Shown here piece by piece: positions 1 through 8,703 of a stretch of DNA of 64,000 nucleotides (position 1 is the first letter of the stretch; each line of letters opens with the position of its first letter). The DNA is from Rebecca billardiae RCC1528. Its lineage: Eukaryota; Haptophyta. The DNA is taken from positions 2,108,001 to 2,172,000 of the forward strand of contig OZ251227.1 of assembly GCA_965240325.2 (NCBI GenBank), written 5' to 3'. Under the pieces are notes generated by a model that saw only the letters and a program-made list of their open reading frames with translations, was not told the DNA's origin and made no database searches. A program made the position numbers and the translations under genes.

Positions 1-67
1 CCGTTTGGAAATGCCGGCGTGGACACGGGACGATGGCCCGTGGACTCACCACCCGGCCAACAGCGAT

Positions 68-126
68 TCTCTCGACGTGATCACCGCCGAGAAGATTTCT
101 CTCGACGTGATCACCGCCGAGAAGAT
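68..126. repeat. 29-bp tandem duplication at a gene 3' end
   Basis: Two perfect 29-bp copies (about 69-97 and 98-126) lie head to tail. A third, diverged copy overlaps the last codons of the neighbouring minus-strand membrane-protein gene (about 158-185), which suggests the unit was copied from that gene's own 3' end. Confidence 0.8.
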
Positions 127-141
127 GGCCCCAAGGATTCG

Positions 142-720
142 TCACCCTGCCAAAGGCGATTCGCCCGACGTGATCACCGCCAGGTGGAGTGGCACGACCA
201 TGGACGAGACGATCGCAAAGTGCCACAGCGTGTGGTTGGTGACGTACATTTGGTACTGGCGATGCACGATGGCAAACTTTGCTTTGAAGTGCCAGAAGAT
301 TCCCGCGGCGACCAGCCCGAGCATGAGAGCGCGCAAGCGCATCGGCATTGCGGAGAAGAGCACGATGGTGATCTCAAAGTAGACAGCAATGAGGGTGAGG
401 ACGATGGCCATGATGCGGTCGATCGGGTGGGCGATGGAGCGAGTGTCAGTGAGCATGACGTCGGAGACGTAGCTCGCGAAGCTCTGTACGATGCAGGCCC
501 ACGCCTGCGCCCGGAAGCTCCACTCGGTGAAGTAGGGCCACTTGGAGCCTGCATGCGTATGCGCGAGCCATGCGCACACGGACGCGGAATGAATCAAAGC
601 CCAAACGCCTGCGGCGCCGAAGAGGAAGCATGACGCTCCATAGAGCCACTCGCGCCTCAGATCCGGCCCCCAGCGGGCGTGACAGTTCTTCTTCCTCGAG
701 AGCAGCGCGTATCCGCCCAT
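142..720 (-). CDS. Multi-pass membrane protein, possibly CREST-like
   Basis: An open frame of 192 residues is read from the ATG at 720 to the TGA at 142. The frame is open upstream to 939, but that part is Arg-rich and lacks membrane character, so the internal ATG is preferred. The protein shows about five hydrophobic helices, an SYVSD motif followed by an IDR motif, and HTLWH in the last helix. A Ser/His first helix, an Asp after a middle helix and a HxxxH pair near the end recall the CREST superfamily of membrane hydrolases (ceramidase, PAQR, Per1, TMEM8). That is inference from spacing only; an unrelated algal membrane family is equally possible. It is divergent from the VAMP7 gene, with 208 bp between the two start codons. 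Confidence 0.6.
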   Translation of the reverse strand: MGGYALLSRKKNCHARWGPDLRREWLYGASCFLFGAAGVWALIHSASVCAWLAHTHAGSKWPYFTEWSFRAQAWACIVQSFASYVSDVMLTDTRSIAHPIDRIMAIVLTLIAVYFEITIVLFSAMPMRLRALMLGLVAAGIFWHFKAKFAIVHRQYQMYVTNHTLWHFAIVSSMVVPLHLAVITSGESPLAG

Positions 721-928
721 CGTCCCCGACGGGCGACGCCACTGTTGATCACGCCCAAGCCGAGTCCGCGGACGACCTTTCCGTGCTCTGCGGCTCCGGC
801 GGACCGACCGCCATCGCTGCTCTCGCGCCCTATTTTCCGCGCGGAAGAGCGGCCAGCGGCGGGCGGAGGTTGGCCAGCTCGCGCGTGCTCTGTAGGCCGG
901 CGCGGTCCCGGCCAGACCGCGGGCCGGC

Positions 929-1939
929 ATGCCCATCATCTACAGCCTCGTGGCACGCGGGACATGCGTGCTCGCCGAGCACACCACCACCTCTGGGAAC
1001 TTCACCACTGTTACGCGGCGCATCCTCGAGAAGATCCCTCTCGACATGGAGACTAAGATGAGTTACGTGTACGACAAGCACGTCTTCCACTACGCTGTGC
1101 AGGACGGGCTGGTGTTCCTCTGCATGGCCGACGAGGACTTTGGCCGACGAGTGCCATTTGCCTTCATCGACGACGTCAAGACGCGTTGGTTCAACACGTA
1201 CGGCGAACGCGGTGCATCGGCTCTGGCATACGGTGCGCGCGGCCCCAGCGCAGCGTACAGACCAGGTGGTCATGGGCTGAGCATCGCGCGCCGCGCGCGT
1301 GGCGCGGCGCCTGGTACGCAGGCATGAACGAAGACTTCTCGCGCGTGCTCGGGAGGCAGATGGTACGCGACCGCGCTCGCGCGGTCTTTTGCACGGCGCC
1401 ACACTGGGCTGCACTACGCGCTCCCTCCCGCTGACCAGCGCCCCTCGGCGCCCGCCGTGCGCACGCGCAGGACTACCACTCGGACGACACCGAGGTCGAC
1501 GCAATCTCGCGCGTGCGCGGCGAGATCGACGAGGTGAAGGAGGTGATGGTGGCCAACATCGAGCGCGTGCTCGAGCGCGGCGAGAAGATTGAGCTGCTGG
1601 TGGACAAGACGGACAACCTCAACCAGCAGGCGTTCCGCTTCAAGAAGCAGTCCACGTACCTGCGCCGCGCGCTGTGGTGGAAGAACTGCAAGCTGGTGGG
1701 CCGCCGCGCGGCACGCGGCGCCAGCCGAAACGCCCGCGGCTGCCTGCAATGCGCCCCTCTCGACACGTGCCCTTGCCATGTGCGCACGGCGCGCCCGCGC
1801 GCAGGCGATGCTCATCTTTGCCGTGGTGAGCGGGATCATCCTCCTGATCGTGATGAGCACATGCGGCGTCACTTTCCAAAAGTGCGTGAGCCGATCACAC
1901 AACCCTGGAGGATCAGGACGAGGCCACAAGCTTCTCTGA
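929..1939 (+). CDS. VAMP7: R-SNARE of the VAMP7 (longin) type, 4 exons
   Basis: This is a vesicle-membrane SNARE for fusion with late endosomal, vacuolar or plasma membranes. Exons are 929-1232, 1322-1362, 1471-1695 and 1805-1939; all introns are GT-AG (GTGCGC, GTACGC, GTGGGC donors; CGCAG acceptors) and the joined frame gives about 234 residues, close to the usual 220. Residues 1-115 are a longin domain (start MPIIYSLVARG; the TYGERGASALAYG-MNEDFS junction is typical of the family). Residues about 120-185 are the SNARE helix, with Arg151 at the central zero layer, followed by WWKNCKL and a transmembrane anchor (about 191-214) ending in CGVTFQKC. The last residues are uncertain: a further donor (GTGAGC) follows FQKC directly, so the C-terminus may be shorter or spliced on. 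Confidence 0.93.
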
Positions 1940-2686
1940 CGCTCGTGTCATGCCTGATGACCATGACTTCGCGTGCACCAGCATTCACCGTGCCGTCAGC
2001 ACGGCAGCACCGCCGTCGCCCTGGGGCAGCCTTGAGCCTGCGGGACTGGCGTCGCACTGCACGCACGTTCAGCACTGCCAGGCTGTCAGTCGCAGTATCG
2101 CACTGCGCACGGCGCACGCAGTGACTGCAGCCGAATCGCACGCGCCAGCCGCGTGAGGCGCCGGGGCGCCCGCGCGGCGGTACGCGTGACGCGCCCCGGC
2201 TCATTGATGACAGATGATTCGTCGGTGACTCAGATTCAGAAGTTCAGAACGACGTACACTCTCAACGTGAGAGAATCCGACTACGAGTCAGACAGAGTTC
2301 GACAGTGACGGACGCCCACCGCGGCCACCGCCCAGGAGGCCCACCGTCGCACGACCGGCCGGGACTCGGAGGCCGGCCCATGCAGGCCTGCTAAGCGGGC
2401 AGCGCTAATATCGTCATGCACGTATACTGCTATACTGACACTCTGGGCTCCGGCTTGATGAATGATGGCGATGCGCGTCGCGGGCGGGCCGGGCGGCCCG
2501 CCGGCGGGCCGCGGGCCGTGGGGCCCCTGGTTTTCATTCAGCAGATTTTGGGGCGGCCGCCCGCGGGCCCGCCGTCCGAGTTCGGGGCGGGTCGGCTATA
2601 TTCGTCGTGAGTAGTACGTCAGCATCTCGCGTCGTCATGATGTGGGCGGCCGAGGTTGTCGCCGCACTTTAACAACGGTCTCATCA
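1940..2686. other. Intergenic region between convergent genes
   Basis: No gene is seen here. The stretch from 2,330 to 2,600 is very rich in GGC/GCC; short open frames there show no protein-like composition. Confidence 0.5.
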
Positions 2687-3520
2687 TCAGATACCATCCG
2701 CCGAGCGGAGCCGATCGAGCACTGCTGCTGTGCGCGCCTGTGCCTGGGCGACCTCGCCATCAAAGCGCCCACGAAACCGCCTGTGCAGCCCCTGCTTCGT
2801 GCGAGGGGTGCGCACGAGGACAGACGGGGGCCTGAGCTCGCCGTGCTCATCGACCATCTCCAGCGGCACGCCATCGCGAGGGCCGAACGCCGTGCCGTCA
2901 ACGTCTGACACCAGGTGCACGAGCGTCGAAGCATAAGCACCCGCGTGCTGCGCGCGAAACGCCGCGCTGGGCCCCAGCATCGTGCGATCCACGATGCCAC
3001 CGTCAACAAGCACGTGGCCATCGCGCACGATGGGGACGAACATGCGCGGCACTGCGCAGGATGCGGCAATCGCGTCGAGGAGCGAGCCCTCCGTGATGAG
3101 CACAGTCTCCTTGGCGCCCTTTGTGACCGTGCCCACAGCGAGAGGGACCTTGAGATCGGCAAAGGTGGTCGGCAGCACCCCTGCAAGGCGCGCGCACAGC
3201 GCGTCGGAGGTGAACATGCCACGCCACGGCTTGAGCGACGGGCGGCACAGCGAGATCGGTCGCTGCGCACGGAAGACGTCCGTGATCTCGTCAGCGCTCA
3301 GCCCAGCCGCGAACATGGCGCCCACAATCGAGCCTGAACTCGTGCCGACGATCGAGCGGACATTGCGGGCTGCGTCGTGCTCTTCAAGGGCGCGGAGGAC
3401 GCCCAGGTGGTTGGAGAAGCACAGGAAGCCCGAAGAGAAGACCACACTCGTCACCGCCCGCGCTGGCGGGGGCGTGCTCATGCAGACGAGCAGCGCTAGC
3501 ATTCGGGAGGGTGCCGCCAT
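2687..3520 (-). CDS. Secreted patatin-like phospholipase
   Basis: A single-exon gene of 277 residues, predicted to hydrolyse acyl lipids through a Ser-Asp dyad. The ATG at 3520 (or the one at 3502) opens a hydrophobic signal peptide, MLALLVCMSTPPPARAV. The nucleophile elbow is GTSSG (Ser61) and the dyad Asp is in DGG (Asp173), preceded by a strand with HVLV. SLLDAIAASCAVPRMF matches the patatin region before the DGG motif. The oxyanion loop near residue 30 reads SSGFLCFSNHLG rather than the usual Gly-rich GGGxRG, so catalytic competence is less certain. It converges with VAMP7 and is divergent from the nuclease-like gene that starts at 3632. Confidence 0.85.
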   Translation of the reverse strand: MAAPSRMLALLVCMSTPPPARAVTSVVFSSGFLCFSNHLGVLRALEEHDAARNVRSIVGTSSGSIVGAMFAAGLSADEITDVFRAQRPISLCRPSLKPWRGMFTSDALCARLAGVLPTTFADLKVPLAVGTVTKGAKETVLITEGSLLDAIAASCAVPRMFVPIVRDGHVLVDGGIVDRTMLGPSAAFRAQHAGAYASTLVHLVSDVDGTAFGPRDGVPLEMVDEHGELRPPSVLVRTPRTKQGLHRRFRGRFDGEVAQAQARTAAVLDRLRSADGI

Positions 3521-3631
3521 CGTGGTACAGTATCACCACCGACAGCCGACCGGCCGCGGATCACGTGCCGCGTGAGCGCTGCAAGCGCATCGGCGTGCGG
3601 CGGCGTGGGTTCCTCGGCCGACGCCAACGGC

Positions 3632-4996
3632 ATGTCGGCGCGATTACCCACCGGCGCGACGCGTGCGTTGGTGGGCCGCTTGTTCGAGCAGGCTGTGGGC
3701 GTGTGCGAGGCCCTCGCTGGCAGAGCTCGCGCTTCCCTCCCCATTGCGGACACCACCGCCCTTGTCCCGGTCCCGCCCTCTACTGAGGTGCAGGCGCAGC
3801 GCACAGAGCTCCTGAGCAGGGTCGCCTGCGATCGTTCGATCGCATGCGAGGAGACGGTGGTGCGGGAGCTCGACGAGCAAGTCGGTGCTCTGATCGCCGC
3901 CCCAGTGCCGCCGGCTGCCGAGGACCTCTCCGAGCGCGTGCTGCACAAATGGTGCGCGGCCAACCGAACTGTGCTCTTCCCGCGGACGCCGTATCTCTTC
4001 GCGTACGAGTGGCAGGTGGGCTCTGGGACCGATCAGATTCAATTCAAAGGCGATCTCTTACTCTGGGACGGCTCGCACACTTTCACCGCGGTTGAGTGCA
4101 AGTACCTGAACGGCAGCGGGACCAGCTCGTACAAGACGAACAAGCTGCTGTCGCAGGTGTCCGCAGCCGTCGCCGTGGCGCCTGGATTTCTCAACTTGCT
4201 CCGCGCGGCCGACTCAGACGCGAGGTTCTCGATGCTGGCCGAGCGCGAGGCCCTGCCGGCGCCTACCGGCTGGACCGCCGCCGTGGGCTCTGCGCGGTTC
4301 CCCTGGGAGTACCCGCGCGGGCTGCTGCAGTACCTGGACGAGCGCATGCAATTTCCGCGCGTGCACGGCCTCTTCGTCACAAACCGCATGGATGCGCTGA
4401 GCGAAGAGCCCGGGGGGCTGTTCAGCTCGGAGCACCTCCCCGAGAGCTGCAGGAAGGTGTGCCAGGCCTCGTACGACGCGTTCAGCCAAGCTGCCGGAGT
4501 CGTCGCGCCCTCGGAGTGCGACACGACGCTGAGCCGCAAGCTGGCGCTGAGGACTCTGTATGGCGGGGCCGCGCGCGCTGTGGCGCACACGGCGACGGGC
4601 GGGCAGGGTGATCCCGATGAGTCGGAGGCAACAGGTGATAGCGGCGAGGGTGACGACGACGAGGGCACGTACCCCGCTGTGGAGGAGATGGTGCGCAGGG
4701 GCGTGGCGGCGCTGCAGCGAGCTGACGGCGGCCCGATCACGCTGACCGAGCTGCGCCTGGCGATGCTCCCCGGACACACCAACGGAGCGTTCAAGAACGT
4801 CCCGCTATTGCGCGAAGAGGAGCTCGAGCGCTTTATGGGCGCGCAGGACGCCGCGGAGCTGCCGGAGCCGCGTTTCATGCAGTTCAAAGAATTCCTTCTT
4901 TCGGAGGGGCCGTTCGTGATTGACAACATCAACTATGTGCGGCTGGACAACGCAAGAGCAGCTGTGGCGAAAGCCCAGGGCCAGGGCCGACGGTGA
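3632..4996 (+). CDS. PD-(D/E)XK nuclease-like protein with LOTUS-like C-terminus
   Basis: A single-exon gene of 454 residues from the first in-frame ATG. Residues about 110-185 fit a restriction-endonuclease-like core: FKGDLLLWDG supplies the Asp (Asp141) and TAVECKYL supplies the E-x-K pair (Glu155, Lys157), followed by a helix with SSYKTNKLLSQVSAAV. This core is common to recombinases, repair nucleases and selfish-element nucleases. An acidic low-complexity linker (about 325-345) leads to a C-terminal part, ITLTELRLAML to FVIDNINYVRL, which resembles a LOTUS/OST-HTH winged helix, a fold that binds RNA or Vasa-type helicases. Both assignments are motif-based; no close family member is recognised. 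DNA or RNA as substrate cannot be decided. Confidence 0.6.
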   Translation: MSARLPTGATRALVGRLFEQAVGVCEALAGRARASLPIADTTALVPVPPSTEVQAQRTELLSRVACDRSIACEETVVRELDEQVGALIAAPVPPAAEDLSERVLHKWCAANRTVLFPRTPYLFAYEWQVGSGTDQIQFKGDLLLWDGSHTFTAVECKYLNGSGTSSYKTNKLLSQVSAAVAVAPGFLNLLRAADSDARFSMLAEREALPAPTGWTAAVGSARFPWEYPRGLLQYLDERMQFPRVHGLFVTNRMDALSEEPGGLFSSEHLPESCRKVCQASYDAFSQAAGVVAPSECDTTLSRKLALRTLYGGAARAVAHTATGGQGDPDESEATGDSGEGDDDEGTYPAVEEMVRRGVAALQRADGGPITLTELRLAMLPGHTNGAFKNVPLLREEELERFMGAQDAAELPEPRFMQFKEFLLSEGPFVIDNINYVRLDNARAAVAKAQGQGRR

Positions 4997-5199
4997 TCGG
5001 ATCTCACTGGCACCTGACATGTCACACAGCAGCTGTCACTTCGTCGTCAGCGATCAGCAGGGTGATGCGCAGATATCGCGATACTACTGTACTGCTACCG
5101 TGCTACAGAATAACGTGACTAGCTACTACTCTTGTTCTAGCATCAGCATTCCTTTGTCAGCAGTATGTATCCTTAAGACGACTGTACAACTATGGGGCT

Positions 5200-5245
5200 A
5201 TACAGTACAGTCTGTACAGTACAGTACTCTGTACTGTACGTGCAA
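5200..5245. repeat. GTAC-rich self-complementary run
   Basis: A run of ACAGTAC and GTACTGT words forms overlapping inverted repeats just upstream of the DUF4336 gene. It could fold into a hairpin in DNA or in the 5' leader; no function can be read from it. Confidence 0.45.
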
Positions 5246-5260
5246 TCTGCATGCGACCTG

Positions 5261-6874
5261 ATGACGGCAGCGCCAATGAGAACGATGGCGACGGGCTCGC
5301 CCCGCCTCGGCCGTCTCGTCGCCCTCGCCCTCACCCTCCTCGCCAGCGCCCGCGCGCTCGGCGCCCCGCCGCCGCCTGCGCCCCGCCGCGGCCAGTGCTT
5401 CCGGCCGGCTGGCGCAGCGCCGCCGCCCACCCCGGCCGCCGCCGCCGCCGCCGCCGCCGCGCCGCCACCCGCGGCCGCCCGTGCCTCACTCGGCCGGCGG
5501 TCGGCGCTCTCGCGCGCGAGCGCAGTTGCCGCGGGGGCGGCGGCGGCGGCGGCGGCGCCGGTCCCCCTGGTGGCCCCGGGCGGGTCCGCAAGCGCGGCCG
5601 TCGGCCCCGAGGCGGCGTGGCCCCTGTGGCCCGCCCTGCCAGTGTTCCCCTACGCTCGGCGCAAGACGATCCGCCGCGAGGTCGGCCCGGGCGTCTGGGC
5701 CTTCGACCAGCTGATCGGCATCTACTACGTGCACGTGCCAATCCGCATGACCGTCGTCCGCCTCGACGCCGGCGGCCTCTTCGTTTACGCCCCCGTGGCC
5801 CCCACCAAGGAGTGCCTCGCCCTCCTCGCGCCCCTCGTGGCCGCGCACGGCCCCGTGCGGTGCATCGTACTGCCCTCAGTCGCGGTCGAGCACAAGGTGC
5901 TGGCGGGGCCCTTCGCCCGCGCCTTCCCCGACGCCGACTTTTACGCCGTGGACCAGCAGTATTCGTTCCCCGTCCCCCTGCCCGGCCGGTTCCTGGGCCT
6001 GCCGCGCTGGACCAAGCCCCTGCCCCGAAGCGGTGCCGGCCTGCCCGGCGGCGGCCTCTGCGGCGGCGAGCTGGCGCACGAGGTTCTGACGGTCAAGCCC
6101 GGTCCGGGGTCCTTCTTCCAGGACGTGGCCGTGGTGCACCGCCCGTCGCGCACCCTGCTGATCTGCGACGCGGTGCTCGGCGTCACCGACGAGCCCCCCG
6201 CCATCCTCACCAGCGACCCCGAGTACGTGCGCGCGCTGCTGTTCCACGCGCGAGATGCGCCGACCGAGCAGGTGGCCGACTCGCCGGCCGCGCGGCGCAA
6301 GGGCTGGCGCCGCATCGTCCTCCTCTTCAACTTCTTCATCCCGGGCGCCACCCAGGCGGACGTGGGCCTCGGGCCCCTGGGGCGCCTCGATCCGCGCTTC
6401 CCCCTGGGCTGGGGCGGCTGGCAGCCCTTTGCGTGGCGCGCTGACGACGAGGCCGAGAGCTTTGCGCGCTACAGCCGCGGCGGGGCGCCCACCCTCCTCC
6501 CCATCGTGCAGATCATCCTCGCCCGCGGCGCGGCGGATGGCTCCGTGGCGCGCTGGGTGGACGCCGTGAGCGCCTGGGGCTTCGACCGCGTGGTGCCCGC
6601 CCACCTCGACGCGCCCCTTGCCGCGGGGCCCAGGGAGTTCGCCGCCGCCTTTGACTTTGTCCGCGAGAAGGGCGAGCTCGCGGCGGGCAACGCGGTGCGC
6701 TTCTGCGACGAGGACGTGGCGCTCCTCCGCGAGGCCGAGCGCGGGCCCCTCGCCTTCTCCGTGGGGCCGACGCCCCTCGGCCCGCTCCGCGGCGAGCCCT
6801 GCGGCCTCGGCGGGGGCGAGCCGCGCGTCGTCTCCCGCGAGCTCAACCTCCGATGGACGCCGCCGTCGCCTTGA
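5261..6874 (+). CDS. DUF4336 family protein, probably plastid-targeted
   Basis: A single-exon gene of 537 residues; the ATG at 5276 is an alternative start. DUF4336 proteins occur in bacteria, plants and algae and resemble metallo-beta-lactamase-fold proteins, but no reaction is established. The N-terminus has a signal-peptide-like helix (LVALALTLLASARALG) followed by about 90 residues rich in Ala, Pro and Arg. This suits the two-part targeting peptide of secondary plastids, although the usual Phe at the cleavage junction is absent. The folded part begins near residue 125 (FPYARRKTI, GVWAFDQLIGIYYVHVPIRMTVVRL) and includes IVLPSVAVEHK, FYAVDQQYSFP and VPAHLDAP, all characteristic of the family. 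Poly-Ala tracts near residues 55 and 90 come from GCC/GCG repeats. Confidence 0.85.
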   Translation: MTAAPMRTMATGSPRLGRLVALALTLLASARALGAPPPPAPRRGQCFRPAGAAPPPTPAAAAAAAAAPPPAAARASLGRRSALSRASAVAAGAAAAAAAPVPLVAPGGSASAAVGPEAAWPLWPALPVFPYARRKTIRREVGPGVWAFDQLIGIYYVHVPIRMTVVRLDAGGLFVYAPVAPTKECLALLAPLVAAHGPVRCIVLPSVAVEHKVLAGPFARAFPDADFYAVDQQYSFPVPLPGRFLGLPRWTKPLPRSGAGLPGGGLCGGELAHEVLTVKPGPGSFFQDVAVVHRPSRTLLICDAVLGVTDEPPAILTSDPEYVRALLFHARDAPTEQVADSPAARRKGWRRIVLLFNFFIPGATQADVGLGPLGRLDPRFPLGWGGWQPFAWRADDEAESFARYSRGGAPTLLPIVQIILARGAADGSVARWVDAVSAWGFDRVVPAHLDAPLAAGPREFAAAFDFVREKGELAAGNAVRFCDEDVALLREAERGPLAFSVGPTPLGPLRGEPCGLGGGEPRVVSRELNLRWTPPSP

Positions 6875-7341
6875 CGGCCGTGAGCAGGGAGGACGGTGAG
6901 AGATCGAGCCTACTACTATCGTAAATATGTACTATATACTACTACTTCTACTAGCTACTACTACGACTACTACTGTATCTTATAGAAGTCGATATATAGT
7001 ATATATTCAGCCGATATATGGCACATATGCTGCGTGCTAGTAACGGTAGTATAGCAGGGAGATTGGCGGCGACCGTGCCGCGCCGCGGGCGGCACAGCGA
7101 GCGGGCCAAGCGCGGGCAAGCGGGCGGGGCCGACGGCCGTGTCCAACCCAGCACTCGACAAGGCGGCGCCGGTCGCCTCGCCAGGAGGTTGAGCTTGCTT
7201 GGTGTTGTCCGGCTTCCTCAGCTCATCATGACATCATCACTCTGAAGGCAAAGGACCATCCTGAAGGTCTTGTTGTTGTTGGCGCCTCGCGACTCGCTGC
7301 GACGCTGCCAGTCGCTGGAGAGCTGGGAATCATTCAGCACG
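6875..7341. other. Intergenic region with an AT-rich TAC/TAG tract
   Basis: 6,905-7,020 is AT-rich with many TACTA words, unlike the GC-rich genes around it. It contains ATATAG-type TATA-like words, but no promoter can be assigned. No gene is seen. Confidence 0.45.
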
Positions 7342-8511
7342 ATGGGCTCCACGATGGCGTTGCGACGCCAACCGCTCAAGCGAGTTTTGGCCTGGCCGCT
7401 CCTGGCGGCGCTCGTCAGGGCGGGGCTCCCGCCCGTGTACAAAGCATACCCATCGCCGCAGATGCTGCCGATCCGTCGCGAGTGGTGGGTCACCATCGAC
7501 CCCGCCAACCGCACCCTCAACGCGCTCAACCACTGCTGCAACAACTCCAAGATGTACCGGCCGTGCGCGACCGCGGAGCAGCTCGCCGAGTTCCCGATGA
7601 AGCGCTTCGTCGGGCCGAGCGGGCGGATACGGAACGACGCGCCCGCCCGCCTGCGCGCGCACCTCGCGCATCGGCGCGTGTTGCTGCTCGGCGACTCGAT
7701 CACGCAGGAGTGGTACGAGTCTCTCGTGTGCTACACCGGCCTCGGACCCTTTGACGGCTACCTGCCGCGCGCGCCCACGGACAGGACGGGGCCGCACGCG
7801 GAGATCGCGCGCTGGTGCGGGCGCATCCGGCAGATCTTGGGCACGGTGCCGATCCACATCCGCACCAACGACCTCGGCATGCACATCACGCCCGGCGACG
7901 CGGGCGGGCGCGCGGGCAGCGGCCTCATCTACCTCAACCTTCCGGCGCTCAACGTGGCCAAGGTGGCGAAGACGATGCCCGCGATGATGCGGCTCGCGAG
8001 CGAGGAGCGGGTTGACGTCATCGTTGTCGACCCGGCGATGAACCACCTGTACCCCAACCGGCTCACCCAGGCCCTCCGCATGATCCCGGAGCTGTGCGCC
8101 GAGCTCGCGCCGAGCGGCATGCACTGCGCGATGCGCGAGCCGACGCCTCAGCACTTCATCTACCCGTCCGTGCCGCAGTCGTACAACTGGGGCACGTTCC
8201 TCCGGCGGCACTTCGAGGGCACGTGCAAGCCGTTCGACGGCCCCGAGTACGACACCTCCGTCGCCGGCTTCAAGCGCGACATGGTGCGCAGGCTGCACGG
8301 CAACGTGACGCTGTACGAGGTGTTTGACGCTCTTGTGCCGGTGCCCTTCCACCCCGGCCGGCCCGACGAGCGCTTCTACACGAAGCAGCGCTCGTACGAC
8401 TGCCTGCACCTCATGACGGACACGGAGGTGTGGGAGCCGCTGCACCTGCAGCTGCTCGACCACCTCGACAAGCTCTTCGGCCCGCCGCCGCCGATGCCAA
8501 GCAGTGCCTGA
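7342..8511 (+). CDS. Secreted SGNH / PC-esterase-like protein (TBL or CASD1 type)
   Basis: A single-exon gene of 389 residues, expected to transfer or remove O-acetyl groups on glycans in the secretory pathway. The start at 7342 gives a basic N-terminus and hydrophobic helix (VLAWPLLAALVRAG) acting as signal peptide or anchor. Block I is VLLLGDSITQEW with the nucleophile Ser119; the C-terminal block is DCLH, placing Asp353 and His356 as the DxxH pair. Several Cys (HCCNN, PCAT, SLVCY, ELCAE, HCAM, GTCKPF, DCLH) suggest disulfides. The GDS plus DxxH pattern is that of trichome-birefringence-like xylan acetyltransferases and sialate O-acetyltransferase CASD1; which glycan is modified is unknown. 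Confidence 0.82.
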   Translation: MGSTMALRRQPLKRVLAWPLLAALVRAGLPPVYKAYPSPQMLPIRREWWVTIDPANRTLNALNHCCNNSKMYRPCATAEQLAEFPMKRFVGPSGRIRNDAPARLRAHLAHRRVLLLGDSITQEWYESLVCYTGLGPFDGYLPRAPTDRTGPHAEIARWCGRIRQILGTVPIHIRTNDLGMHITPGDAGGRAGSGLIYLNLPALNVAKVAKTMPAMMRLASEERVDVIVVDPAMNHLYPNRLTQALRMIPELCAELAPSGMHCAMREPTPQHFIYPSVPQSYNWGTFLRRHFEGTCKPFDGPEYDTSVAGFKRDMVRRLHGNVTLYEVFDALVPVPFHPGRPDERFYTKQRSYDCLHLMTDTEVWEPLHLQLLDHLDKLFGPPPPMPSSA

Positions 8512-8703
8512 GCAGTGGCGGGCAGAGGCTTCGTAGCAGTTCGAGTACGGTGAGACTTGAGTCAAGCGCCCGCGGGCGTCGGCAGTCACGTTTGCTGACG
8601 TTATACTAGTAGTACGTATACTATACACGTAGTCGTACTACATTTAGAACTCGTCAGAGATGAGCAGGGTGCACCGCGCCCCCCCATCTACTCATCATCA
8701 TCA

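Noticed and set aside
5251-6604. Long frames overlapping the DUF4336 gene on both strands
   Set aside because: They are shadows created by GC-rich third codon positions; only the chosen frame gives the conserved family motifs.
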